NCBI GenBank assembly: GCA_008828725.1
Contig: MEHQ01004312.1
Coordinates: forward strand, 1 to 64,000
Origin: Saccharina japonica
Taxonomy: Eukaryota > Sar > Phaeophyceae > Laminariales > Laminariaceae
Reading direction: 5' to 3'
DNA length: 64,000 bases
Below the pieces are notes generated by a model. That model searched no databases and was not told the origin of the DNA. It was given only the letters and a program-made list of their open reading frames with translations. This document shows positions 44,975 through 56,500 of the stretch, piece by piece (positions within the stretch are counted from its first letter, which is position 1; each line of letters opens with the position of its first letter). A program made the translations under genes and the position numbers.

Positions 44975-45312
44975 GTGCCAGCCGGTCGCCCCGGTAGAGT
45001 AGTGGTCAGCTTCAAAGACTAATATCATTGGTACCCAGGATCGAATCCCACCGTGGTGAGAGATCTTGTCCTTATTTGAAAAAATAAAAAGGAACCAATT
45101 GCTGAGAGCGCCTTCGTGGCGTGGGTAGGCGGAATCCGACGCAAGTCGACGAGGGAAGAAAGTGCTGAAACCTTCTCGCGATAAAAATGCAAGGCAAGAA
45201 CCGTAGAGGGGGAGGAGGGAGAAGAGCCTACTTTGTGACCCCGGATCTGAGTTACGACCAGGAAGGAGAGAGAAAGGAAGGGCGAAGATAATAAATGGGA
45301 TGGACAAAAAAA
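44975..45312 (+). mobile_element. tRNA-derived SINE, full-length-looking
   Basis: The head, CGCCCCGGTAGAGTAGTGGTC (A-box region) followed ~35 bases later by GGATCGAATCCC (B-box), has correct Pol III spacing. The body (GAGAGCGCCTTCGTGGC ... AACCGTAGAGGGGGAGG ... GGATCTGAGTTACGAC) continues to GGGCGAAGATAATAAATGGG and an A-run. Parts of the body recur on the minus strand at 46846-46945 and 47128-47345. Confidence 0.7.
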
Positions 45313-45484
45313 AAAAAGTATCGGGATCTGGTGGTACTTTTATAATAGTAACTAACTGCTGTAAGTGTTCTCTTCTTGCGCACGAGGTACGATCGCTTTT
45401 GCCTTTGTTTCTCCGCCTTCCGTATTTTTTTTCCTTAGAATGGGATATCATACCCGTACATACGGATATTACACACCTATTAAT

Positions 45485-45872
45485 AACTACCCCCCCCACT
45501 GCTTGGTCGGTGAAAACCCGACATGCTCCGTCCAGGCTTTGTAGGGATGCGAGGGTCTACGGTCATACGACTACGGCCATGAATGAATTTGAAGAAGTAC
45601 ACCCCCCCCTCCATCCCGGCATTGTAGGGATGCTAGGGTCTATGGTCCATGGTCATACGGCTACGGTCATGCATCAAAATGAAGCACACCTCCCCCCTCC
45701 GTCCCGGCATTGTAGGCAGGCGAGGGTCTATGGTAATATACATACGACTACGGCCATGTAAGACAGCACACCTCCCCCCTCCGTCCCGGCATTGTAGGCA
45801 GGCGAGGGTCTATGGTAATATACATACGACTACGGCCATGTAAGACATGAGTACTCGTACCCCCCCCCCGCC
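45485..45872 (+). repeat. Four tandem copies of the poly-C-tailed LINE/SINE 3' end
   Basis: Each unit has CCGGCATTGTAGG(G/C)A(T/G)GC, (G)AGGGTCTATGGT, CATACGACTACGGCCATG and a short run of C before the next unit. The last ends in GACATGAGTACTCGTACCCC. Only the tail region is multiplied, once with its upstream GGTCGGTGAAAACCCGAC. The last two units are near-identical (~85 bases). Confidence 0.75.
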
Positions 45873-46477
45873 CCCCCCCCAGCAGGAAGGATCGATTTTT
45901 GTTTTTCACCCCTTTTTTTACTATATACTGCTGTACCAGGTATATGTTTGGTGTTATTTGTCTGGCACTACGTACGAGTACTGATGAGGCGTACCAGGTA
46001 TGTATTATATACGTGCATACTCGCGAGCGTACTGCTGCGATATCATATAAAAGCGTTGTCTCCCCTACTCATGTGCCGAGATATTTGAGCTACCACGAGT
46101 AAAGTTCTGGGTTTGCTTCTTGGTTGAGCATTGCGTGGTCGTGTGGTTAAACGGGCATACACAACTGACACGCACAGAGTAGTCGAGAGCCGAGCCGTTG
46201 CCAATCTCGTTTCCACAATAGTGACACGCCCGCCCGCGCGACATCTCCCTCCCCCTCGACCTTCTTCGGGCAGTGCTTATCCAGTCAAGCCTGCCGACCC
46301 CACGGCGCTTTGGAGCCTTCTGGTCCGCCTTCGAGCGAGCTCATGCAAAGCTCCTTTGTACCACTCACTGCCGCTGCAGTCGCCGCAACTACGCAGCTGC
46401 AGCCTAGTCGCCGTCGCACAGTAGTAATCTAGCATATTATGAAAGGCCTTGTACCTGGTATCAAGCAGCGCGCGCGC

Positions 46478-46790
46478 GGGGGGGGTGTACTCATGTCGTG
46501 CACGGCCGTAGTCATATGACCATAGACCCTCGCATCCCTACAATGCCGGGACGGAGCACGTTGGGTTTTCACCAACCAGGCAGACATTGCTTGCACCAAG
46601 CGCGAAGCGCCGTGAGGTATTGGGCGAGTCGCATGGAGGGTGAGCTGCATCCTGCTAAGAAGGGGGGCTCTCTACCGCTCTACCGTCCCCTGATTTTCCT
46701 TGTATCAAGCAATAGGGGCGCCTCTCTACGGTCCGGAGACAGCAATGGGTTTTACTATGTAACTGCCTCGCGGATGCCTTACGGGCCCCC
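46478..46790 (-). mobile_element. SINE-like element with LINE-matching 3' end and poly-C tail, copy B
   Basis: On the minus strand CCGCGAGGCAGTTACATAGT begins near 46776 and the end (GACATGAGTACACCCCCC) lies at about 46478-46495. It matches copy A (2945-3252) closely in the outer and 3' parts, with a different ~80-base middle segment. A long C-run on the + strand (46788-46802) precedes it. Confidence 0.65.
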
Positions 46791-46845
46791 CCCCCCCCCC
46801 CCTCCGTGTCGGGAAGGCCGAAGTTGAATGATTCGACGCGAGGTG

Positions 46846-46950
46846 TCGAAAAACAAAACCAGCCGTCCTAAACTTCGCCCTTCGTTTCTCTCTCCCTCCC
46901 AGTCGCAACTCAGATCCGGGGTCATAGCAGGCTTTCCTCCCCCCTCCCCA
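46846..46950 (-). mobile_element. tRNA-SINE body fragment
   Basis: The + strand reads CTTCGCCCTTCGTTTCTCTC / TCCCTCCCAGTCGCAACTCA / GATCCGGGGTCATAGCAGGC, the inverse of the 3' half of the SINE at 44975-45312. Confidence 0.6.
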
Positions 46951-46999
46951 CTACTACTGCTGCTGTATCACAACAGCAGTATTGCGGCTGTTGTACAGG

Positions 47000-47118
47000 T
47001 GACATATACTCGTATACACCCCCCCCCCCCCCCCCTACCTCAGCCTGCTTTATCCAAAAACGGAAATTCGGGTCTTTTTTAAGGGTAAATTAACCCGAAA
47101 AACCCCCCCCCCCCCCCA
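47000..47118 (+). repeat. Paired poly-C runs
   Basis: C-runs at about 47018-47034 and 47104-47117 flank ~70 bases with TTCGGGTCTTTTTTAAGGGT. Neither run is preceded by the ATGAGTAC end, so their origin is unclear. Confidence 0.6.
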
Positions 47119-47125
47119 ATTTAGA

Positions 47126-47345
47126 GCCTTCGCCCTTCTTTTCTCTCTCCCTCTTTAGTCGTAACTCAGATCCGGGATCACATAGCAGGCTCTCCTCCCC
47201 CCTCCCCACTACGGTTCGCGCCTTGCGTTTTTCTCGCGAGAAGACTTCGGCTCTTGCTTCCCTCGCCGACTCGCGTCGAACTGCGCCTATCCGCGCTACT
47301 AGGCGCTCTCAGCTGTTGGATTCCTTCTTCTTTTGGCAAATAAAC
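47126..47345 (-). mobile_element. 5'-truncated tRNA-derived SINE
   Basis: The + strand reads CTTCGCCCTTCTTTTCTCTC ... TAACTCAGATCCGGGATCAC ... CTTCTCGCGAG ... AGGCGCTCTCAGCTG, the inverse of the SINE body at 45105-45290. The tRNA-like head is missing. Confidence 0.65.
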
Positions 47346-47399
47346 AGTTTCACAATGTCACCACACTGCTGTGGGGTTTGACATAAGGAAACCAACTCT

Positions 47400-47512
47400 A
47401 TTACAGGGGGCCATCGTAAACAGGACCTATGGTTTACACAAAAACCTATACGTTCACCTATTTTTACTAACAATATTTGGTCCTATTTACTATAGGTAAT
47501 CCGTAATAGCAG
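47400..47512. mobile_element. Small TIR element, TTACGG family, copy 5
   Basis: ATTACAGGGGGCCATCGTAA at the left and CTATTTACTATAGGTAATCC at the right. The core has CACCTATTTTTACTAACAAT and ATTTGGTCCTA. About 110 bp and non-coding. Confidence 0.65.
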
Positions 47513-48234
47513 CATTCGAGGGTAGCCACTAGACCACCGGGGCGAACGGCTTTTTCGCGACGATTTTGTTTTTCCAACGTTCCGAGTGACGTCACAGCAG
47601 CGGTTACTAGGCTCTGTCACGACAAATAATTTTAATCCTCAAATCCCCTGACTTTCAGCTGTAGACACTATTTCAACGTCCAATCCCCTCGTTTTTTTGT
47701 TGCCATCCCCTCCCTCAAGTCCCTACTCAATCCAACTTCAAGCAAAAAAAGGCATATGTCGCCACTCATTCAATCAAATCAGTCATCAATGCGTTCTTTG
47801 ATCTGACATACAGAATGTAGCTCTCAAGGCTCCAACCGGCACTTGAACCACCTGCCGGTAATCACGCACGTACACATTCAACGTTCCACCTGACCTGTTC
47901 TTATTGGGCTCTCTGTCTTTTGGACGGGTGCAGATCGGTATGCTCGCGCGCCCCATGGTCTATCTTGTACTTGTGGCTGCGTGGTGAGTAGTCGCACACT
48001 CGTGCCCGTACGAGCATGTGACAAGGTGATACTACGCGAATGTCGCTGTTCTTATCTTACGACATTTTCCATGCTGCGCGTTTGCTGTACGCGCTCGGCT
48101 GATGTACTCATCAATCGATTGAACTCACAGCTGACGGCCGCCTACATTGCTCTTGACCACAACAACAGTTAGCAGTCTGCCTGTGCTCGCGACAGCTGTA
48201 GGCGTCTCTCTCTCTCTCTCCCTCTACAGTACAG

Positions 48235-48401
48235 GAAACCTAGTAAGAAACAGGAAATCTGGTCCAGGCTGGATTTCTTATTCGAGAGAAGGTGCTTTCT
48301 ACACTAATTGCAAGATAACGACTCCCGAATTTCTTATTTTCCCCCTAATAGCAGCCTGGCTTTCTTATTAGCCTGTTTCTTATCAAGTGTCCTGCACTGT
48401 A
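48235..48401. mobile_element. MITE, CAGTACAGGACA family, copy 3 (TA-flanked)
   Basis: TA, then CAGTACAGGAAACCTAGTAA ... TTATCAAGTGTCCTGCACTG, then TA. The interior is close to the copy at 29604-29785 (TCTGGTCCAGGCTGGATTTC, GCAGCCTGGCTTTCTTATTA). Confidence 0.8.
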
Positions 48402-50280
48402 TCTGTCTGCCGCCGCGACAGCCACGGGGCTCCGACCTATATCTCTCTCCATATTTCGCAACCGGGATCAAGTAGTATGTGGCGACGTCTTGCTTCTGCC
48501 GGTAGTGGCTTCTGTCGAAAATAGGAAAGAAAATAAAATCTAGCATGTGTGGTAAGTAGTCAAATCGGCACAGACACTGGGTGTGCTGGACGTCGCCGTG
48601 TGGAGAAAACGGTTTAAGAGCCCCCTTCGGGCAAGACATATTAGAGCAAATAAAAAACAAACCCGTTTTTTTTTTCAGTTGCCATACTATTTCTGGAATA
48701 TTTTCTACCTTTTCATGTCTCCCTACGACGGAAAACGACATTTCTCTGGTTCCAATGCTCAAGACTACCGACCGATGAGTATTTTTAGAGAGCGTAGGTC
48801 ATGGTCAACATTTGTCTCTCAGGAGGCGTATCGATCAGACGCCTTTTTCATCACGAGAAGTGCCTCTTACTCAAAAACGACTCGCCGTACCCCTGGTACC
48901 CAAAGACGAATTTGAAAAATGGCAGTTTCTCCGGCTGCTGATACTATTTTAACTCAGGTTTTCGACGAGGACGCTGAGCACGGGTAGGTGAACCTACCTG
49001 GGCCTCTAGTTTGACTGTTCGTAGCTTCCTACGTGGCCACAGCAGAGTGTAGATACCTAACAGGAGCTCCGAAACGATCGAAAGTCTTGCTGCGGAGCAC
49101 TTTCGTTTCGTGATGCAGCCACAGCAATGCCTACGCTCCCTTGCAGATCCAAGAGCCCCAACACCTCCTAGAGACTAACGAACAAGCTATACGTTGGTCG
49201 GTCGGAGGTCTGAGCATTAGAAGTGTAGGTATGCCGTGTTCCGTAAGGCGTGCTGATATGGTGTTATTATACCAGAAATAGTATTGCTGCTGTAAAAAAT
49301 AAAAAATAGATATCTATTTTCAACACTCAAGTACAGTAGTACTCTCTTTTTTTTATGACCGAAGGGATCCCTTAATGTGAAAACACACAACAGTAATAGT
49401 AGTAGTACTGGTCAGCAAGAAATCGTGGGCTCGCACCCATGCAAAGCTGAAAGGAGCGATGGCTACCTCGTGTGCGGACGATGGTATTGCAAGGGCCGGC
49501 GCTCGTTGCATGCAGTGCGTCGCTCAACCTGGCTCCATCCTTCGAATTGGAACGCCATGGCGGGGACCATAATATGGGCCTTGCGTTGTTTGGTTTCGAA
49601 CTGGTATCATGTAATCATGCATGCATACATACAACACGTCCTATGTATAGGATCAAGTACCCTTTTCCTTACTTATTAATAGTACTGTTTTTAGTCGAAA
49701 AACCGATTTTCGACAGGTACTGCTGTATAGTACACACTACCACGACGTCATAGCTGTCAGCTCGAGCTGCTTTGTCCGTACAATAGAACCACTGCTGTGT
49801 TGCTATATACGTGCTACTTGCTGCTGTGTCTCTTTGTGGGTGTCATTGGCCCGACCTGCGCCCCGCCCAGCTGGAAAACCCCGTGTGCGTGTCAAGGATG
49901 ACCTCTCAGACTCCGTGTATTGACTGCATGGTTGGTATACTTTTGTGTGAGGTCTGATTGATATCACCTTCTATGTTTTCACGCCATGTTTCATTCTGCT
50001 GACTGCTGACTGTAGTTGCCCTTTTATACTTTTATACATACATGTATGGATGGTATGATTGGAGCAAGCGCTGCTCATTGTCAGATGGAAAATGGAACAA
50101 TAATACGAAGTATAATACTTGATGGAATGGGGTCGTCAGGAAGCGGAGTGGGTGGGCCGGTCGTTCCTGAACTCTACAGCAACCAACAGCAGCAGCAAGC
50201 AATACTTCGTACGTGAATAGCAGTTCTTGTCCTTCGAGTATTGAGTAAAAAGTGCGGCAGGATGAAGGGGTAGACGCTAC
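48402..50280. other. Upstream region of the oxidase gene; first exon not located
   Basis: The oxidase reading begins at 50582 with a split codon that needs a preceding exon ending in one base. I searched 48.4-50.5 kb on + and found no exon with the expected ~15-residue N-terminus and a matching donor. No other gene is evident. Confidence 0.4.
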
Positions 50281-50284
50281 TGAC

Positions 50285-50475
50285 ACATTACTGTCTGTAC
50301 ACACAACACGCAGCAGTAGACTGCTGTACACACAACACACAGCAGTAGACTGCTGGACACACAACACACGGCAAAATACTACTGCTGTACACTCAACACA
50401 CAGCAGTAGACTACTGTACACACAATACACACCAGTAGATATCTACATTTGATTGTGTAAACACAACACATAGCA
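50285..50475 (+). repeat. 32-base minisatellite (ACACAACACACAGCAGTAGA)
   Basis: Five to six copies of ACACACAACACACAGCAGTA / GACTGCTGT just upstream of the first visible oxidase exon. It is an example of a CAGCAGTA motif expanded in tandem. Confidence 0.8.
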
Positions 50476-50581
50476 GTAGAGGTCTACGATTGATTGAAAA
50501 TGCGCTACGATCTCCGCTAAACCGCGCCATGTTTAATTCGGGATTTTCTTCCCCCCCAAAACAAAACCGCAAAACTTGCAG

Positions 50582-53500
50582 CGAAGCTCGTCCTGGGGAA
50601 GGCCCGGTACGAGTACGTGGCGTCAGGCACCGATGATGAGCAAAGTAAGTACACGCCGGCGGTTTACACCTGTATACTGTATACCGTACTGCTGTAGCAA
50701 CACGAGCCGGGTATCGCATCGTGAGGGGAGTTCGGAAATCGGATCGGGTGTGGACTTGAAAACGTGCGTCGATGCCGTAACGGTATACTTTTGTCGCAAA
50801 TGGGAACGGGGTTGGGGTGCTGCTCGCCGCCAGATGGCCCCGTGGGAATTGTTCTGAAGCTCCTGAAATTTTGGAAGTGTTACCACCTCCGGTGCGGTTC
50901 TCAATTCTTGCTTTTGGACGCTGCATATACGTAGGCGTTTGGTGCTTCTCTGTGCGAAATAGTGTCGGTTCTCGTCTGTTGCAAAGACCGGGCGTAACCG
51001 CTGTTTCAGTAATTTTCTCCTGCCCGCGTGACTTCGCGCCGGGAAGCGCGTTTGACGTGCGGCTGACCCTAATATTGACCTTGTTTGGCTATACCGATGA
51101 GTGGTAGCGATGATTTCCTGGTAGCACCGCGGTCGAGCTCGCATTATCGTCGCGCGCGGACCATACCCCAGGGCTGCCCGCGGGCGCTGGATGGCCCCAG
51201 TACAGCATTTTCCGTTGCCGTCTTTTTTAGGAACGCGCAGCCTACAAGGATACCTGGCATCTGCTGCAGTAGTTGTATACAGCAGTAGTACCCATCTCGG
51301 CACCGACGTACGGCGTTTTAATCGTCAGTGAATGTACGCAAATATCAACTTTAGATCGGTGTGATTCGCCCCGGCGGGAGCAAAGAAATACCGCCCCCGC
51401 CTCTAGGAGGCGGGGTGAGCGGCGGGGGTGGGGGGTGGGGCGGGGGGCGTACTGAGTTAGTGCTTGCCTTAGTCATTTTACCATTCACCACGCACCCCTT
51501 TCGAGACGGAGCACGAGGGGAGGGGGGGGTGGGGCGTAGGGCTCATTCTCTCCGTCTTGCGTGTTCGAAGTTATTTTTGTGACGCTGCTCACGGCGATTG
51601 CGAGCTCCTACGTACTTGCATTTGCTGAAATGGCACCGATACTCCCCGTAAAACGAGATGCCCCCATACGCGCGCCCACGTTCTTTCCGTGAACCTCAAT
51701 GATACGCAGCGTTGTCGGAGAATCGTCAGGCGTTCAAGCGCATCTTCCTGGTGCCACGCATGATGCGGGACGTGTCCGACATAGATCTCCACGTCGAGTT
51801 ATTTGGGCAACGGCTCTCGATGCCGATTTTCGTTTCTCCAGCCGGTGAGGGACAAACAAAGCTGCGGGGAAGAGGGTGTCGGGGATTTTTTTTTTTGCCG
51901 TCGCTGTTACTGGTGCTGTTACTGCTGTTGCCGTTGCTGTTGCTGCTGCTGTCACGTGCTATTTTGCTGGCAAAGGTGGGGAGGTTGGCTGTCCTTTTCC
52001 CTCACCAGTATCGACAACAAAAAAGCAGGCTCCGCACACGGCATGGCACACGAGACGCTCTATAAAAATGTTGGCTTTAAACACAAAAGACAGTTGAAGA
52101 GAGCCGTCAACCTTTGGAACATATGTATGTCTGGACGGAAGAGTTTTTGGGTGTTTTGACAACATGTAAATCTTTCTTTTTTTTTATCTTGGGCGCTTTT
52201 TGCAGTACTGCTGTGCTATACTCGAGCATTGCTCTCAATAAAACATCCTTCGTCTTTGCCTTGAATCGTCGTGTTGACCCCGGTACCACGCGTATGCATA
52301 ACAGCCCAGGAGAGCCGCTGGCTTATAGCCTTCATGGGCATCAAACACTACCCGTAGTACGCGCGATCGAGGCACCACAGGCGGCTTACTAATGACGCAT
52401 GCTACGATAGGGAATAGGGGCATACAGCACTTTTTTTGCCTCGTGAGGCAAATGTTATTGCCGACTGACCGGGGGGCCCCTTACCCCAATTCTCTTGGAA
52501 TACCACTATTAATACGTACTGTAGTTTTTTGCTGGTATAATATAATTCGTGTTATACGTATACGAAGTATCTATATAATTTATGGGATTGTTTGTTGGGT
52601 TAAGCTTTTAGCTCTTCTCAAAATCGATTTTTTAATGTGAGGTATACAGCGCATATACTATAATGAAGTGAAAAACACAACCTCAGAAAAAATTAGGGTG
52701 CACGCCTTCCGCAGCATGCGTCGAATGCCTGGTACCAGGGTATTGGTTTCGACGAGAGCCTCGATCTCGCAGCTGAGAGTGTCCTGTTACTTTTAGTAAA
52801 ACCATCCTTTCCTCTGAACGTTGGTTGCTACAGGTGACAAGGTCGTCGCAGGCGCAGGCGCAGGCGGTTCGTACTACAGTAGAATAGGCACGCCTCGGGC
52901 GTTCACTTCGTGTTTCATCACCCTGACGCTGTGACAGTTACCGTTTGTTTGCCTGTATCGTTTGTATTCTCACGGTCCCGCCGACAGGCGTGCACAAGCT
53001 CATGCACTCCGAAGGGGAGTGCGCAACCGCGCGCGCTTGCCTCCAAGCGGGTGAGCGAAGGGCTGCTGTCGTGTGTTCCTCCCTCTCCATCACCCCCGCC
53101 CCCCCGTCCCCTTTCGATACCCCCATTGAGTGTGTACCTGGTAACATACAACAAAAACTGTCTGTTTGCATATGCTGTGTATAGCTGTATAGTGTCCTCC
53201 GGCGTCCCCGGTGACTTGGTAGGTGGTCCTCGTGCCTACTAAAGTCAATTACGTGGGTTCAATTATCACCGAGTGCACATATAATACTCGTAGGGATGTT
53301 TTCTTGCATCATAATTGATTAGCGGAAAGCGCGAGAGCGTGAGTTAGCAATGATAATCGATGAGCAGTGGGAATGCTGTACCCTATGCGCGATAAAAAAT
53401 GAAGGCATGTCTATACCGGGGAGGGGGGGGAAAGGGACGACACCTGTGACCACGGCTTGTCCAGAAGTAGCTGGAAAATAAAAAAGTGATGAGCAAAAAT

Positions 53501-56500
53501 GTGTTTACCTCGACTCAAGAGAGGTGTGGTTCGGGCCGAAAACATCTTAACAAGCGTTCAATCTCTTATGCACAACAGGGAAATTTATACGGTAGCTTTG
53601 GTGTAGGCGGGTCCAGCCGATTTGGTCTCTCTTAACTGTACGATTATTTTAACGTGCCTTTTCGTACGTCGGGGTACCCACTACTGCTGTACGGACCAAA
53701 ACCCTGAAATGCGCAGAAACGAAGATTGCAAACGAAACCCCATGGCGATGCTGAGCGTAGGACCAGCCGAAGATGGGCCGCAAAGGCCAGTCGGTGGAGA
53801 CGCTGTTCTTGCTTATCCCGCCCCCGTTTGCGTAAAGCGCAGAGCGACCGCTCCTTAACGTTAATCTGTCATCGCTATGACGAAAACGTGTGTTCTGCAG
53901 GGACTCTCATGGGGCTCTCCCAGCACTCAACCATGACTCTTGAAGATGTCGCCGCTGCCGCTCCCAAATGCCCACGGTGGTATCAACTGTACATTCTCAA
54001 GGACCGGGCCCTGACGGCCGACATAGTGCGGAGGTGCGGTAGTTTTTGTGCAGTCTCTTTTTATAATGCATTACGTAGTGAGATCGTGGTACTTGTTGTG
54101 AAGCGTTTTTTTTTTGTGCTTCGGACTTGCTGCACGTTGTCGTTGGTAAATTGTGATGTCCGTAGATGTTCTGCCGTACACGCAAGCAGACGATGCAAGG
54201 GGTACTAGTGTTTCGTGTCGCGTCATGCTTGACTGCTTTGGCTTACGTTCAGAGTGGTATCTGGTCTTCTTTTTTGCTGCAGCGCTCGCTCAGTTGGGTA
54301 ACGTACGCATCGCTGCTCGTCCTCTTACGTACGGCTTCGTCACAACAAACCCTCGGAAGTCGACAACAACATCGAGCTTGTTACAGCACGACATTTCCCG
54401 CAACATATTTCATGACAACACAATGTTTGCTTCCGTCTCTGCTGCTTCAATAACAGCACTGAAATAGGTGAGTGGCAGTATCACTTCCCTGGTTCTGCTA
54501 CTAGTGCCACCGCTACTTCCTCGTCCCCCCCTCGTCCCCCGTTACCCCTCCGGTGTTTCCTTCGCTGATTGGCGCTGGGAATAACAAAACCGAAGCCGGT
54601 CTAACACCGACTTAGCATGCGCCCGGTTCTCTCCTGTCGTTGCAATACAGTACCCGAATTCTGTAGGTCGCTCCACGACGGACAACAACGAAAAGACAAC
54701 TCGAGAACTGAAAAAATATATCATCCAGGCTCTTTTACTGCCCAACCAACTTCCCATAACCGCGATAAGAATCGCCCCGGCTACGGGTTTGATGCCGTAG
54801 ATCACTTTGCTAGCACTCAAGTCCCCTCTCCCGTCGGCGACCAAACTGCCCCGGCTACGGGCTTGATGCCGTAGATCACTTTGCTAGCACTCAAGTCCCC
54901 TCTCCCGTCGGCGACCAAACTGGACACCGGTTACACAGGGCTGTAGCTGCCGGTTACTCGGCTATCTGCCTGACGGTCGACAGCGTCAGGTTCGGGTCGA
55001 GGGAGGCCGACTGGCGCAACAGCTTCAATGGCTTACCTGCGGGGATGACGCTGGCCAACTACCCCACGCAGGTATATACGAGTCGTAAAATCATACTTCG
55101 TATGTGGTTTTCTCGTACTAGCATTTTTTCGGGCGCGACAATACTAGTTTACCACTCTGTGCCTAAATGTCCCTATAATGTCCCCTTCTACATTAGTGTT
55201 TATTCTAAATACATATATTAAGGGACATCGTGGACAGCGTGGGAGCTCGTATTCATACATAGCACGCGCGATCGAAGTACCACACCAAGCCTGCATTATG
55301 AGTTTTGAGGGATTTTGTTTTTCAATCTTTGATCTCCCACAGCTGAGGTGTTTTGTTTAATTGAAGAAGAAAAAAACATTACAGCCTGAGAAACAGGCCA
55401 CGGCATCGTTGACCAAGCCTCTTTCCCTTGCCAGGCCCCTGAGCGACTATCACTAGGTGTGCAGTGGGCCGACCGGAAGGCTTCCCCCACCCCCGGGTTA
55501 TTTTGGGTGAAGCGGTTGGGCCCTTGGAAACCCCAACGCACCCTCTTATAACCGACCGGTCGGTATTACGTGAAACGGCGGTCCCGATCAACTACTAGTA
55601 GTAGTCATGGGAGATGATTCCTTGTACATTCTGGGCTACAGATTTAGTATTTTGGATTCTTAATAGGGGCCGAGGGCCGAGGAGTTGATCGCCAGACATC
55701 CGGCGCAGCGAAAGGGACCATACATTAGATGAAGCAGCTGGTAGCTAGAAAGCACCTGCTCGACGTCTGTGCCTCAGCCCTGTGCCGGTAACATGCGCGT
55801 TTTCTCTGGCGGAGTTGCGAGTATGTAACCAAAACACGGCCTAATTTGTTATTTTTTGTCGTCCAACACGAATTTTTGTTTTTTCTGCCTCCTTGTCAGG
55901 ACGGATACAACGATCGCGTCAAGGATGCCTGGGACCAGAACACGGAAAAACTCTTCGACGAAAGGTGCGGCGTGCGGCATGCTCGGTTTAGTCGCACCAA
56001 GGGGGAATGGGCGTTGCGGTTGCAGCTGCTGTTGCCGTTGTTGTTGTTGTTGTTGCTAATATTGTTGCTGTTGTTGCTAATATGGTCGCTGCTTCTGTTT
56101 ATGTTACTGTTGCTGCTGCTACTGCTGCTGTTGTTGACATTGCCGTTGTTTTTCGATCATCGAAGGCGGCCCCGGAACGCGAAACGTTGCCGTGAGCCAC
56201 GCTGTTGCCTCGCCGTGGGTCTCGAGTTGCGCAGCACCCTGAACCCGGCGCCTGCATCAGCGCCGCCCCTTTGCAAAACCAACCAAAAATAAAATCGGGC
56301 AAAGACTATACATGCACCTGGCACATCCTACTTTGGGCAAACTACCTGTTCTGCCCCGCTGATTCCGTAGAAGGCCTCACCATGGACGTTGGGGAAGAAA
56401 CGAATCCTGTGTGCGTGGCTTTCCGCTCTCTAGTGTGACACAAAATTGTAGCACGTGAATGATTTTTGCTGGAAGGTGCCCCCGAGGCCGTAACCTCATG

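Noticed and set aside
48916-48985. Short Met-started frame MAVSPAADTILTQ before a GTAGGT donor-like site
   Set aside because: The phase (two bases left over) does not fit the next oxidase exon, and the sequence has no similarity to the family N-terminus.
49870-49910. Possible first oxidase exon reading NPVCVSRMTSQ
   Set aside because: The NPVCV start is like some 2-hydroxy-acid oxidases, but the following residues diverge, there is no Met in a fitting place, and no donor gives the one-base phase needed by the exon at 50582.
50016-50216. 66-codon frame with Gly/Ser and Gln stretch before GTACGT
   Set aside because: It does not resemble the oxidase N-terminus, and the Gln run comes from a CAG repeat.
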